Source of the DNA: Tenacibaculum sp. M341
GTDB lineage: Bacteria > Bacteroidota > Bacteroidia > Flavobacteriales > Flavobacteriaceae
DNA: 40,093 bases
Assembly (NCBI RefSeq): GCF_004337695.1
Contig: NZ_SJXJ01000029.1
Span: 1 to 40,093, forward strand
Direction of reading: 5' to 3'
A program made the position numbers and the translations under genes. Position 1 is the stretch's first letter; the number at the start of each line of letters is the position of its first letter. The notes beneath the pieces are model-generated. The model did not search any database, was not told the DNA's origin, and saw only the letters and a list, made by a program, of their open reading frames with translations. Positions 30,716-39,767 of the stretch are shown here, in pieces.

Positions 30716-32878
30716 ATGAGCACACAAGAAAAGAATTTAACATTCAGTAGAAGAAATTTTTTAAGAACTTCAGCACTAGCTAGTGGAGGTTTGTTAGTTG
30801 GGTTTAATTTATTTACAGCTTGTAAATCAGAAGTAAAACCACCTGTAGATATTGAAAATTTAAATTTCAATGATTTCAATGCTTTTATTCAGATAGCAGA
30901 TAATGGCTATGTATCTATATTTTCACCAAATCCTGAAATTGGTCAAGGTGTAAAAACATCAATGCCAATGATTATAGCAGAAGAGTTAGATATAGAATGG
31001 GATAAGGTAAATGTAGTTCAAGGAAAATATAATAAAAAAGAATATACTCGTCAAGTAGCAGGAGGAAGTCAGTCTATTCGATTTGGTTGGGATGCACTAA
31101 GACAAACTGGTGCCACTACTAAGCAAATGTTGATAAATGCAGCAGCTGCAAAATGGGGTGTTGATGCAACTACCTGTAAAGCTTCAAAAGGAGTAATAAC
31201 AAACGAAAAAGGCGAAACTCTAGGATATGGAGATGTTGTTAAAGAAGCTGCTACCCTAGAGGTGCCAGAGAATGTTCAACTTAAAAAGCCTTCAGAATAT
31301 ACGATTATAGGAAATGATGCAATTAATGTTGATTTAAAGAAAATAGTAACAGGAAAACCGTTATTTGGATTAGATTACAAAGCAGAAGGCATGTCTTATG
31401 TTTCAGTATTAAGACCTCCAGCATTTGGTCAAACATTAGTTAGTTTTGATGATGCAGAAGCTAAAAAAGTTAATGGAGTAACTCAAGTAGTAAAATTTGG
31501 AGATAAAGTAGCTGTACTAGCTTCTAATACTTGGGCTGCAATGAAAGGGAAAAAAGCTTTAAAAGCTGAATGGAGTAGTAATGAAGATTTAGAAAATACA
31601 GAAGACCACGATAGAGTTTTAAATGGAATTTTAGATGGTAAGGATTTTGAGGTTAGAAGAAATGATGGAGATGTTAAGTCTGCATTTAAAAATGCAGATA
31701 AAGTTATAGAAAGAACATATCATTCACCATTCTTACCACACAACTGTTTAGAACCGATGAATTTTTATGCAGATATTACTCCTGAGAAAATTCATTTAGT
31801 AGGACCTATTCAAACACCACAATGGACAGCAGGCAAAATAGCTAAATTGTTGAATCGTGATGAAAGTGAAATAGACCTTGAAATGACTCGAATGGGTGGT
31901 GGTTTTGGAAGAAGACTTTATGGAGATTTTGCAGAAGAAGCTGCAGAGGTATCAAATTTAACTAAAAAGCCAGTTAAAGTTGTGTTCTCTAGAGAAGATG
32001 ATATGACAGATGGTATTTATCGTCCAGCAATTAAATATAGAATTGCAGCTTCAATAAAAGATGGTAAAATAACTGGATACCATTTAAAAGAAGCAGCTGT
32101 AAATGGAAACATGTATGATTTAATTCCAAACTTCTTTCCAGCAGGATGTATTCCAAATTATAAAGTATCAACTAAAAATTATCAAAGTAAAATTACTACT
32201 GGTGCTTGGAGAGCTCCTTACACAAATTTCTTAGCTTATGCAGAGCAAAGTTTCTTTGATGAGGTAGCAGAAGAGTTAAGTGTAGATCCATTACAATTAC
32301 GTATCGATTTATTGCAGAATGTGAAAAATACAGCTGATGCAAAGATTGAATATTCAGGTCAGAGAATGGAAGATACCATAAAGTTAGTAGAAGAGAGGAG
32401 TAATTGGAGCGAAAAGAAAGAAGGTGTTTATAAAGGTTTTGCAGCTTATTACAGTCATAATACTCATGTTGCAGAAGTAGCAGAAATAGAAATAAAAGAT
32501 GGATTGCCAGTAGTTAAAAAGGTGATAGCTGCTGTAGATTGTGGAATTGTTGTAAACCCTACTGGGGCAATTAATCAAATACAAGGAGGAGTTTTAGATG
32601 GAATTGGTCATGCGATGTATGGTGATTTTTCATTTAAAAACGGAAAACCACAAAAAAAGAATTTCGATACTTATCGATTGATAAGAATGAATGAGACACC
32701 TCAAGTTGAAGTTCATTTTGTAAAAAACGAACTTTCGCCAACAGGTTTAGGTGAGCCTGGTTTACCACCAGCAGGAGGTGCTGTAGCAAACGCAATTTAC
32801 AAAGCTTTAAACAGCAGATTATATCATCAACCTTTCATAAAAGAATTGGAAGAGAGCAAAATAGAAGTCCGAAGTTAA
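30716..32878 (+). CDS. Molybdopterin-binding subunit of a xanthine-dehydrogenase-family hydroxylase, Tat-exported
   Basis: The 720-residue catalytic subunit starts with a twin-arginine signal 'SRRNFLRTSALASGG' (11-25) ending in 'LFTACKSE', where Cys36 may be lipidated. Cofactor and active-site segments include 'MGGGFGRRLYGDFAEEAAEV', 'TGAWRAPYTNFLAYAEQSFF', 'AAVDCGIVVNPTGAINQIQG' and the C-terminal 'GLGEPGLPPAGGA' with the probable catalytic Glu. The family hydroxylates N-heterocycles or aldehydes with electrons leaving through the small subunit. An electron acceptor or maturation gene (XdhC-like) is absent here, so the partner cytochrome lies elsewhere. The substrate cannot be inferred. Confidence 0.95.
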   Translation: MSTQEKNLTFSRRNFLRTSALASGGLLVGFNLFTACKSEVKPPVDIENLNFNDFNAFIQIADNGYVSIFSPNPEIGQGVKTSMPMIIAEELDIEWDKVNVVQGKYNKKEYTRQVAGGSQSIRFGWDALRQTGATTKQMLINAAAAKWGVDATTCKASKGVITNEKGETLGYGDVVKEAATLEVPENVQLKKPSEYTIIGNDAINVDLKKIVTGKPLFGLDYKAEGMSYVSVLRPPAFGQTLVSFDDAEAKKVNGVTQVVKFGDKVAVLASNTWAAMKGKKALKAEWSSNEDLENTEDHDRVLNGILDGKDFEVRRNDGDVKSAFKNADKVIERTYHSPFLPHNCLEPMNFYADITPEKIHLVGPIQTPQWTAGKIAKLLNRDESEIDLEMTRMGGGFGRRLYGDFAEEAAEVSNLTKKPVKVVFSREDDMTDGIYRPAIKYRIAASIKDGKITGYHLKEAAVNGNMYDLIPNFFPAGCIPNYKVSTKNYQSKITTGAWRAPYTNFLAYAEQSFFDEVAEELSVDPLQLRIDLLQNVKNTADAKIEYSGQRMEDTIKLVEERSNWSEKKEGVYKGFAAYYSHNTHVAEVAEIEIKDGLPVVKKVIAAVDCGIVVNPTGAINQIQGGVLDGIGHAMYGDFSFKNGKPQKKNFDTYRLIRMNETPQVEVHFVKNELSPTGLGEPGLPPAGGAVANAIYKALNSRLYHQPFIKELEESKIEVRS

Positions 32879-32894
32879 ACTTCACTTAATAGCT

Positions 32895-32924
32895 AAAAGA
32901 TGTCGTTTTACGACATCTTTTTTT
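32895..32924 (+). terminator. Intrinsic terminator after the molybdenum hydroxylase operon
   Basis: AAAAGATGTCGT (32895-32906) pairs perfectly with ACGACATCTTTT (32910-32921) around TTT, with further Ts. Confidence 0.93.
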
Positions 32925-33194
32925 GTTTTTTGGCAGTTTTTCAAAAACAATTTTAAAAACGAAAACGATTTTGTTTTTAATTAGAGAAAACCAAGAAAAC
33001 AGGTTGGTGTATGAAAATCGTAAAATTAGCAATGAAATAATGCGAAATCGTTTTCATATTGATTGATTTTTGAGAATTTGGCAATTTCGTTGATTTTATA
33101 TTTAAAATTGACGGTTTTCTTTAATAAAAAATCAAATTTAGAGTAAATTTGACCCTATAACAAAACCATAACAAAATCATAACAAAACAAAAGA
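32925..33194 (+). promoter_or_regulatory. Upstream region of pyruvate carboxylase with -7 box and two kinds of repeat
   Basis: No gene is present. GAAAACGATTT at 32961-32971 and its exact inverse AAATCGTTTTC at 33045-33055 form an 11-bp inverted repeat 73 bases apart, a possible operator pair. A perfect -7 box TAAATTTG lies at 33144-33151. Between it and the ATG (33195) are three 11-bp direct repeats of ATAACAAAAYM (33157-33167, 33168-33178, 33179-33189). These fill the whole 5' leader and leave no Shine-Dalgarno sequence, which is normal for Bacteroidota. Confidence 0.55.
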
Positions 33195-36100
33195 ATGAAT
33201 ATTAATAAGGTGCTGGTTGCCAACCGAGGAGAAATTGCGATTAGAGTTTTTAGAGCCTGTGTAGAAATAGGTATAAAAACAGTAGGTGTATATACTTATG
33301 AAGATCGTTATTCTTTACACAGATATAAGGCAGATGAATGTTATCAAATTGGAGAAGATAATGAGCCTTTAAAACCCTATTTAGATATTGATGCTATTAT
33401 TAAAGTAGCATTAGAGAATAATGTTGATGCTATTCATCCTGGTTATGGATTTTTATCTGAAAATGCTGAATTTGCTCAAAAATGTGAGGATAATGGAATT
33501 ATTTTTATAGGTCCTAAAGTATCTGTATTAAAAGCTTTAGGAGATAAAATTACAGCTAAAGAAGTAGCAGTTGCAAATAATGTACCTATTATTCAGAGTA
33601 GTAAAGAAGATTTAGATACCATAGAAGTAGCTTTATCAGAGGCTGAAAAAATAGGATATCCTGTAATGTTAAAAGCAGCTTCTGGAGGTGGAGGTAGAGG
33701 AATGCGTGTAATTAGAAATCAAGCGCAATTAGAAAAAGCATTTCCTGAAGCTAGAAGAGAATCATTAAATGCGTTTGGAGATGATACTGTTTTCTTAGAA
33801 AAATATGTAGAAAATCCAAAGCACATAGAAATACAAATTGTTGCAGATACACATGGTAACTTAGTTCATTTATATGAAAGAGATTGTTCGGTACAAAGAC
33901 GTTATCAAAAGGTAATAGAATTTGCACCGTCTTACGGATTACCAGAGCAAACTAAAAATGATTTGTATAAGTATGCTACTGATATTTGTAAAGCAGTAGA
34001 TTATAACAATATTGGTACTGTAGAATTCTTGGTCGATGAAGATAATAGTATTTATTTCATTGAGGTGAACCCAAGAATTCAGGTAGAACACACAGTTACC
34101 GAGATGGTAACAAATATTGATTTAGTAAAAACTCAATTGTTTATTGCTGGAGGTTACAAATTATCAGACAGACAAATTAAGATTGAGAGTCAAGAATCTA
34201 TTGTAATTTCTGGGTATGCATTACAGTGTAGAGTAACTACAGAAGATCCTGCAAATGATTTTAAACCAGATTACGGAACTGTTACAACTTACAGAAGTGC
34301 TTCTGGATTTGGAATTCGTTTAGATGCGGGTAGTATTTATCAAGGAGTAAAAATATCACCTTTCTTCGATTCAATGTTAGTAAAAGTTTCTGCTAGAAGT
34401 AGAAGTTTAGATGGAGCTTGTAGAAAAATGCTGAGAGCATTAGTTGAGTTTAGAGTAAGAGGAGTAAAAACAAATATTGCATTTTTAAGAAACATCTTAA
34501 ATCACCAAACATTTAGAGACGGAAATGTAACGGTTAACTTTATTAAAAATGAGCCTAAGTTATTTGAATTTAGCGAACCAAAAAACAGAGCAAATAAGTT
34601 AATTAATTTCTTAGGTGAAGTTGTTGTAAATGGTAATTCAGATGTAAAGAAAGTAAACCCTAGTCATCAATTTACACAGCCAATTATTCCTAAGTTTCCT
34701 AAAATGGAAAGTTATCCAGAAGGAACTAAAGATTTATTGACAAAATTAGGTCCAGATAAGTTTGCACAGTGGTTAAAAAATGAAAAGAAAATTCATTTTA
34801 CAGATACCACTATGCGAGATGCACATCAAAGTTTATTAGCAACTCGTATGAGAACTACCGATATGCTAAAAGTAGCAGAAGGTTATGCTAAAAACAATCC
34901 AGATATTTTCAGTATGGAAGTTTGGGGAGGAGCTACTTTCGATGTTTGTTTACGTTTTTTACAAGAAAATCCATGGGAACGTTTAGCAGCTTTACGTAAA
35001 GCAATGCCAAACTTGTTATTACAAATGTTAATTCGTGGTTCTAATGGTGTTGGTTATACAGCATACCCTGATAACTTAATAGAGAAGTTTGTAGAAAAAT
35101 CATGGGAAACAGGTGTAGACGTATTTAGAATTTTCGATTCATTAAACTGGATGAAATCAATCGAACCATGTATTAAACATGTTCGTAATAAAACACAAGG
35201 ATTAGCAGAAGCATCTATTTGTTATACAGGAGATATTTTAAACCCATCAAAAACAAAATACGATTTAAAATACTACATTCAATTAGCAAAAGATATAGAA
35301 AATGCAGGAGCACATATTTTAGGAGTAAAAGATATGGCAGGTTTATTAAAGCCTCAAGCTGCATATGAATTAATATCTGCATTAAAATCAGAATTAAATA
35401 TTCCTATTCACTTACACACGCACGATACATCATCGGTACAATCTGCTACGTATTTAAAAGCTATTGAAGCAGGTGTTGATGTAGTAGATGTGGCTTTAGG
35501 AGGATTATCAGGATTAACTTCACAGCCTAACTTTAACTCAATGGTTGAAATGCTTAAATTCAACGAGAGAGAAAATAAATTAGATACTCAAAAGTTAGCA
35601 GAATACTCTAATTATTGGGAAGCTGTAAGAGGATACTATTATCCGTTTGAATCAGGATTAAAATCAGGAACAGGTGAAGTATATGAACATGAAATTCCTG
35701 GTGGACAATACTCAAACTTAAAAGGACAAGCAATTGCTTTAGGTTTAGAAGATAAGTTTACAGAAGTAACTAAAATGTACGGAGAAGTAAATAAGCTTTT
35801 CGGAGACATTATTAAAGTTACACCAAGTTCAAAGGTTGTTGGAGACATGGCTCAATACATGATTAGTAATAATCTTACTGTAAATGATGTGATGGAGAGA
35901 GGTGATACAATCTCGTTCCCTCAATCTGTTATTAGTTTCTTTAGAGGAGATTTAGGGCAGCCTGTAGGAGGTTTCCCAGAGAAAGTACAGAAAATCATTT
36001 TAAAGAATGAAGCTCCTTATACTGATAGACCTAATGCTCATTTAGAACCAATTGATTTTGAAAAAGAGTTCGCTGAGTTTAAAGAGAAGTTTATCAAAGG

Positions 36101-36647
36101 AATGGGGAGAGAATTAGAAATTACAGATTTCTTATCTTATAAATTATATCCAAAAGTATTTACTGATGCTTATAATAACCATTTAAAGTATGGTAATGTA
36201 ATGAGCATTCCTACTAAAAACTTCTTCTTCGGAATGGAAGTAGGAGAAGAGATAATGATAGATATCGAATCAGGTAAAAGAGTATTAATTTCATTAATCC
36301 AAAAATCTCAACCAGATGAAAATGGAATGGTGAATGTATTCTTTAAAATTAACGGACAAATGAGAAACGTTCTAATTAAGGACAATTCTATTAAAGTCGA
36401 TAAAGTTGAAAATATAAAAGCTGATATTGCAGACGAAAAGCAAATAGGAGCACCATTACAAGGTTTATTGTCTTCAGTATTAGTAAAAGAAGGAGAGAAG
36501 GTAAAAGAAAACCAACCTTTATTTATTATTGAAGCAATGAAGATGGAAACAACAGTTACAGCTGTTTCTTCTGGAGAGATTAGCAAAATACTATTAGGTT
36601 CTGGTACCTTAGTTGATGCAAATGACTTAGTAATAAAATTAAAGTAA
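33195..36647 (+). CDS. pyc: Pyruvate carboxylase
   Basis: The biotin enzyme carboxylates pyruvate to oxaloacetate to refill the TCA cycle. The 1150-residue single chain has the standard order. The biotin carboxylase domain (about 1-460) has 'HPGYGFLSEN' at 81-90 and the ATP-grasp loop 'LKAASGGGGRGM' at 159-170. The carboxyltransferase domain (about 530-1000) has 'FTDTTMRDAHQSLLATRMR' with the metal-binding Asp. The C-terminal biotinyl domain has 'EAMKMET' with biotinylated Lys1116. All parts look intact. Marine flavobacteria often depend on such anaplerotic CO2 fixation. An oxoamine synthase gene follows after 64 bases but has its own promoter. Confidence 0.98.
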   Translation: MNINKVLVANRGEIAIRVFRACVEIGIKTVGVYTYEDRYSLHRYKADECYQIGEDNEPLKPYLDIDAIIKVALENNVDAIHPGYGFLSENAEFAQKCEDNGIIFIGPKVSVLKALGDKITAKEVAVANNVPIIQSSKEDLDTIEVALSEAEKIGYPVMLKAASGGGGRGMRVIRNQAQLEKAFPEARRESLNAFGDDTVFLEKYVENPKHIEIQIVADTHGNLVHLYERDCSVQRRYQKVIEFAPSYGLPEQTKNDLYKYATDICKAVDYNNIGTVEFLVDEDNSIYFIEVNPRIQVEHTVTEMVTNIDLVKTQLFIAGGYKLSDRQIKIESQESIVISGYALQCRVTTEDPANDFKPDYGTVTTYRSASGFGIRLDAGSIYQGVKISPFFDSMLVKVSARSRSLDGACRKMLRALVEFRVRGVKTNIAFLRNILNHQTFRDGNVTVNFIKNEPKLFEFSEPKNRANKLINFLGEVVVNGNSDVKKVNPSHQFTQPIIPKFPKMESYPEGTKDLLTKLGPDKFAQWLKNEKKIHFTDTTMRDAHQSLLATRMRTTDMLKVAEGYAKNNPDIFSMEVWGGATFDVCLRFLQENPWERLAALRKAMPNLLLQMLIRGSNGVGYTAYPDNLIEKFVEKSWETGVDVFRIFDSLNWMKSIEPCIKHVRNKTQGLAEASICYTGDILNPSKTKYDLKYYIQLAKDIENAGAHILGVKDMAGLLKPQAAYELISALKSELNIPIHLHTHDTSSVQSATYLKAIEAGVDVVDVALGGLSGLTSQPNFNSMVEMLKFNERENKLDTQKLAEYSNYWEAVRGYYYPFESGLKSGTGEVYEHEIPGGQYSNLKGQAIALGLEDKFTEVTKMYGEVNKLFGDIIKVTPSSKVVGDMAQYMISNNLTVNDVMERGDTISFPQSVISFFRGDLGQPVGGFPEKVQKIILKNEAPYTDRPNAHLEPIDFEKEFAEFKEKFIKGMGRELEITDFLSYKLYPKVFTDAYNNHLKYGNVMSIPTKNFFFGMEVGEEIMIDIESGKRVLISLIQKSQPDENGMVNVFFKINGQMRNVLIKDNSIKVDKVENIKADIADEKQIGAPLQGLLSSVLVKEGEKVKENQPLFIIEAMKMETTVTAVSSGEISKILLGSGTLVDANDLVIKLK

Positions 36648-36656
36648 GAACAGATT

Positions 36657-36688
36657 TTTGATTTAAACCTTAAAAAAGCGTAAATTCG
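36657..36688 (+). promoter_or_regulatory. Promoter of the oxoamine synthase gene (-33 TTTG, -7 TAAATTCG)
   Basis: TTTG (36657-36660) and TAAATTCG (36681-36688) are separated by 20 bases and lie 23 bases before the ATG. The -7 box has one change (C for T) from TAnnTTTG. This suggests transcription independent of pyc. Confidence 0.5.
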
Positions 36689-36711
36689 CGCTCCAAACAA
36701 ATAATGTAATT

Positions 36712-37965
36712 ATGGTGAAAGATTTATTTGATAGAATAAAAAGTGATAAAGGACCTTTAGGTAAATGGGCAGATAAAGCAGAAGGATATTATGTGTTTCC
36801 TAAACTAGAAGGACCTATCTCTAATAGAATGCAGTTTAATGGTAAGCCAGTTGTTACATGGAGTATTAATGATTATTTAGGATTAGCAAACCATCCAGAA
36901 GTTTTAAAAGTAGATGGAGAATCTGCAGCAAAAGATGGTATGGCGTATCCTATGGGAGCACGTATGATGTCTGGTCATACAAAATATCACGAGCAATTAG
37001 AAAGAGAATGTGCTGAATTTGTTGGAAAGGAAGCTTCTTACTTAGTAAACTTTGGTTACCAAGGAATGGTTTCTGCCATTGATGCTTTAGTAGCCAAAGA
37101 CGATATTATTGTATATGATATGGATACTCATGCATGTATTATTGATGGAGTTAGATTACATGCAGGTAAGCGTTTTGTTTATCGTCATAATGACATTGAA
37201 AGTTGTGAAAAGAATTTAAAAAGAGCAACTAAAATGGCTGAAAAAACTGGAGGAGGAATTTTATTAGTTTCTGAAGGTGTTTTCGGTATGCGAGGAGAAC
37301 AAGGTCGTTTAAAAGAAATCGTAGCTTTAAAAGAAAAGTACAATTTCCGTTTATTAGTTGACGATGCTCATGGGTTTGGAACCTTAGGTGAAGGTGGTAG
37401 AGGTACAGGTTATGAACAAGGAGTTCAAGATGGTATTGATGTTTATTTTGCAACTTTCGCAAAATCGATGGCTGGTATCGGAGCTTTCTTTGCAGGAGAT
37501 AAAGATGTAGTTCAGTATTTACAGTACAATATGAGATCTCAAATGTTTGCTAAATCCTTACCAATGCCAATGGTAAAAGGAGCATTAAAGCGTTTAGATA
37601 TGATTCGTACAATGCCTGAGTTAAAAGATAAACTTTGGGAAATTACTAGAGCTTTACAATCAGGTTTAAGAGAAGCAGGTTTCGATTTAGGAACAACCCA
37701 AACATGTATTACACCAGTATATTTAAAAGGAGAAATTCCTGAAGCTATGGCAATGGTGCACGATTTAAGAGAAAATCATGGAGTATTTTGTTCAATAGTA
37801 GTATATCCTGTAATTCCTAAAGGAATGATTATTCTTAGATTAATTCCTACAGCACGTCATACTTTAGAAGATGTGACAGAAACGATTGAAGCGTTTACAG
37901 CCATAAGGGAAAAATTAGAAAATGGAACTTATAAAAAAATAGCAGAAGCAATAATGACTGCATAA
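36712..37965 (+). CDS. PLP-dependent alpha-oxoamine synthase (serine palmitoyltransferase-like)
   Basis: The 417-residue enzyme belongs to the family of KBL, AONS and serine palmitoyltransferase, which condense an amino acid with an acyl-CoA. Key residues are His140 ('DMDTHACI', PLP stacking), 'VDDAHGFGTLGEGGRGT' with the PLP-binding Asp/His near 217-220, and the Schiff-base Lys251 in 'TFAKSMAGIGAFF'. The N-terminal 'WSINDYLGLANHPEV' and 'GARMMSGHTKYHEQLE' are typical. In Flavobacteriia such proteins most likely make the sphingoid or sulfonolipid (capnine-type) base rather than biotin precursors; no biotin or threonine-degradation genes are nearby. Choosing between serine and cysteate as substrate is not possible here. 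Confidence 0.88.
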   Translation: MVKDLFDRIKSDKGPLGKWADKAEGYYVFPKLEGPISNRMQFNGKPVVTWSINDYLGLANHPEVLKVDGESAAKDGMAYPMGARMMSGHTKYHEQLERECAEFVGKEASYLVNFGYQGMVSAIDALVAKDDIIVYDMDTHACIIDGVRLHAGKRFVYRHNDIESCEKNLKRATKMAEKTGGGILLVSEGVFGMRGEQGRLKEIVALKEKYNFRLLVDDAHGFGTLGEGGRGTGYEQGVQDGIDVYFATFAKSMAGIGAFFAGDKDVVQYLQYNMRSQMFAKSLPMPMVKGALKRLDMIRTMPELKDKLWEITRALQSGLREAGFDLGTTQTCITPVYLKGEIPEAMAMVHDLRENHGVFCSIVVYPVIPKGMIILRLIPTARHTLEDVTETIEAFTAIREKLENGTYKKIAEAIMTA

Positions 37966-37987
37966 CACAATATTTTCTTAAAAATTA

Positions 37988-38018
37988 AAACTCGTGATAT
38001 TTTCACGAGTTTTTTTTT
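37988..38018 (+). terminator. Intrinsic terminator after the oxoamine synthase gene
   Basis: AAACTCGTGA (37988-37997) pairs perfectly with TCACGAGTTT (38003-38012) around TATTT. A run of Ts follows. Confidence 0.93.
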
Positions 38019-38061
38019 AAATAAAACAATAACTTTGGAATTGTATTTGCGTTATATAATT

Positions 38062-38799
38062 ATGAATAAGATTATACATTTACTATTTATTTTACTATTG
38101 TCTTCGGGTATATATGCACAAGTAAAAGATAGCTTACCAGATTTTTCTGATGAATACTTTTTAGTAAAAGATGGAGATACACTAATGATTAAATTAGATG
38201 AAGTTCCGTTATTACCTAAGCACAAGTTCAAATCAAGAAAAGATGTCAACTACTATTATTGGTTTAGAAAAAAAGTATTCAAAGCATATCCGTATGCGGT
38301 ATTAGCATCTAAAAGAATAGATAGCTTAAACGCAAGACTGAATAGAATAGAATCTAAAAGTAAAAAGAGGAAATATGTTAGAAGAGTTCAGAAATATGTA
38401 GAAGAAGAATTAACCGATCAAATTAAAAAGATGACCAAAACAGAAGGTCGTGTTTTAATTAAGCTGATTCATAGGCAAACCGGAAATACGGTTTTTCAAA
38501 ATATAAAAATTTTAAGAAGTGGTTGGAAAGCTTTTTGGTATAATACTACCGCCAACGTTTTCGATTTATCATTAAAAGATGAGTATCATCCAGAAACAGA
38601 GAATGAAGATTATTTAATAGAAGATATACTCCAGCGAGCTTTTATTGATGAAGCTTTAGAAAGCCAAATACCAAAACTTCAAATAGACTCTTACGCAATT
38701 TTAGAAAAGAGAAAAGGAGAGGTAGATGTTGAAAAATACAAGCAGATGTTTGCTAAAATGCGTAAGAAGAGAAAAAAGAAAAAAAGAAAGAAAAAATAG
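38062..38799 (+). CDS. Secreted DUF4294 protein
   Basis: With the ATG at 38062 the 245-residue protein has a good signal peptide ending 'SSGIYAQ' (about residue 20). An in-frame TTG at 38035 would bury it and is rejected. The DUF4294 domain covers about 60-205, with 'YYWFRKKVFKAYPYAVLASK', 'GRVLIKLIHRQTGNTVFQ' and 'LRSGWKAFWYNTTANVFDL'. The family is typical of Flavobacteriia and its function is unknown. The C-terminus is extremely basic, with the last 14 residues nearly all Lys/Arg. A minisatellite and the rRNA operon follow. Confidence 0.9.
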   Translation: MNKIIHLLFILLLSSGIYAQVKDSLPDFSDEYFLVKDGDTLMIKLDEVPLLPKHKFKSRKDVNYYYWFRKKVFKAYPYAVLASKRIDSLNARLNRIESKSKKRKYVRRVQKYVEEELTDQIKKMTKTEGRVLIKLIHRQTGNTVFQNIKILRSGWKAFWYNTTANVFDLSLKDEYHPETENEDYLIEDILQRAFIDEALESQIPKLQIDSYAILEKRKGEVDVEKYKQMFAKMRKKRKKKKRKKK

Positions 38800-38891
38800 C
38801 ATACAAAAGAAGAATAGCTATAACTCCTTGTCTAAATTTTAGAAATTAGTACGCAAAATAATTTATTGAAGTTTCCTGAAAAAAAATACGT

Positions 38892-39112
38892 TTTTCTCAA
38901 AGTGAGATAGAGCTTCCTCAAAATAAGGTGGAGCTTCCTCAAAGTGAGATTGAGCTTCCTCAAAATAAGGTGGAGCTTCCCCAAAGTGAGATTGAGTTTC
39001 CTCAAGGTGAGGTGGAGCTTCCTCAAAGTGAGATAGAGCTTCTTCAAAGTGAGATTGGGCTTTTTCAAAGTGGGATAGAGCTTCCTCAAAGTGAGATAAA
39101 ACTTCCTTAAAA
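38892..39112. repeat. 21-bp minisatellite, 10 full units plus a partial one, with two alternating variants
   Basis: Units start at 38892, 38913, 38934, 38955, 38976, 38997, 39018, 39039, 39060 and 39081, with a decayed partial unit from 39102. The common core is CTTCCTCAAAGTGAGAT plus AGAG or TGAG. Units 2 and 4 carry the variant core AAAATAAGGTGGAG and unit 6 a mixed form, so units 1-6 repeat as a 42-bp pair. Because 21 is divisible by three, one plus-strand frame (heptad ELPQSEI) and one minus-strand frame stay open throughout, but neither has a plausible start or promoter. I treat the array as non-coding. The length equals two helical turns of DNA. Confidence 0.9.
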
Positions 39113-39500
39113 CAATATAAGTTTTTCTAAAAAGAAGTATTGTCTTTTAGAATATAAAGTTCTAATACCTCAAATAGACACGAAAGTAATACATAATAAT
39201 AGCTAATATTCTATAACTCTTATTAGCTTTATTCACATTAGTCAAGTCTTATGTTTTATAAAATAAGCTTTCCAAAAATGAAAATAGCAGAGAAATAAGA
39301 GATAAATAACTCAAATAAATATTCAGTAACTAACAATTTATTTATAGAATTACTACAATAGAAGAATGAGATAAATGTTTGTAAGTTCAAGAAGAATAAC
39401 TTTTACATAGAACATAGAGGATAAACAGATAAAACAGAAGTGTTTTTATGTGTCTGCTATATAGTGTTTTATAAAATAATTCAAAAAAAGGTGTTTAAAA
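39113..39500. other. AT-rich intergenic sequence between the minisatellite and the rRNA promoters
   Basis: I see no gene or tRNA here. AGCTAATA (39201-39208) and TATTAGCT (39221-39228) form an 8-bp stem with a 12-base loop followed by TTTATT. It may be a weak terminator for anything transcribed through the minisatellite. The remainder shows no recognisable structure. Confidence 0.5.
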
Positions 39501-39501
39501 G

Positions 39502-39533
39502 TTTGGTAGGTTTGTAAAGAGTGTGTAGTTTTG
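39502..39533 (+). promoter_or_regulatory. rRNA promoter P1
   Basis: TTTG (39502-39505), a 20-base spacer and a perfect -7 TAGTTTTG (39526-39533) match the Bacteroidota housekeeping promoter. It lies about 490 bases upstream of 16S. Confidence 0.75.
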
Positions 39534-39633
39534 CACCCGCAAATAACAAAACGCAGTTTTAGAGTTTGTGTAAGTTCATTAACAGAGTGTAAGTAAAGAG
39601 TGAAATTTAAGTTAAAAAATAATTAAAATTTTA

Positions 39634-39666
39634 CTTGCGGTTTTAAAAATAAAGCTTGTATATTTG
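39634..39666 (+). promoter_or_regulatory. rRNA promoter P2
   Basis: A perfect -7 TATATTTG (39659-39666) is preceded at 21 bases by CTTG (39634-39637), an imperfect -33 element. It is weaker by consensus than P1 and P3. Confidence 0.6.
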
Positions 39667-39736
39667 CAGTCCGTTTTTGGCGGGAGTTCATTGATTTATT
39701 GCGAGAAAATAACTTTAAAAAAAATTTCAAAAAAGT

Positions 39737-39767
39737 TTTGTCAGAATAAAAAAAGGTTATAGTTTTG
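39737..39767 (+). promoter_or_regulatory. rRNA promoter P3
   Basis: TTTG (39737-39740), a 19-base spacer and TAGTTTTG (39760-39767) give a consensus promoter. The sequence after the -7 box (CATCCGC) resembles that after P1 (CACCCGC), so the initiation regions are related. Confidence 0.8.

Noticed and set aside
38035-38061. Upstream TTG start for the DUF4294 protein
   Set aside because: It would place extra residues before a well-formed signal peptide beginning at the ATG at 38062.
38928-39110. Open frame across the minisatellite encoding ELPQSEI heptads, and a minus-strand frame at 38832-39089
   Set aside because: A 21-bp period keeps any stop-free frame open indefinitely. Both strands are open, there is no ATG on the plus strand, and no promoter or conserved flanking domain is visible.
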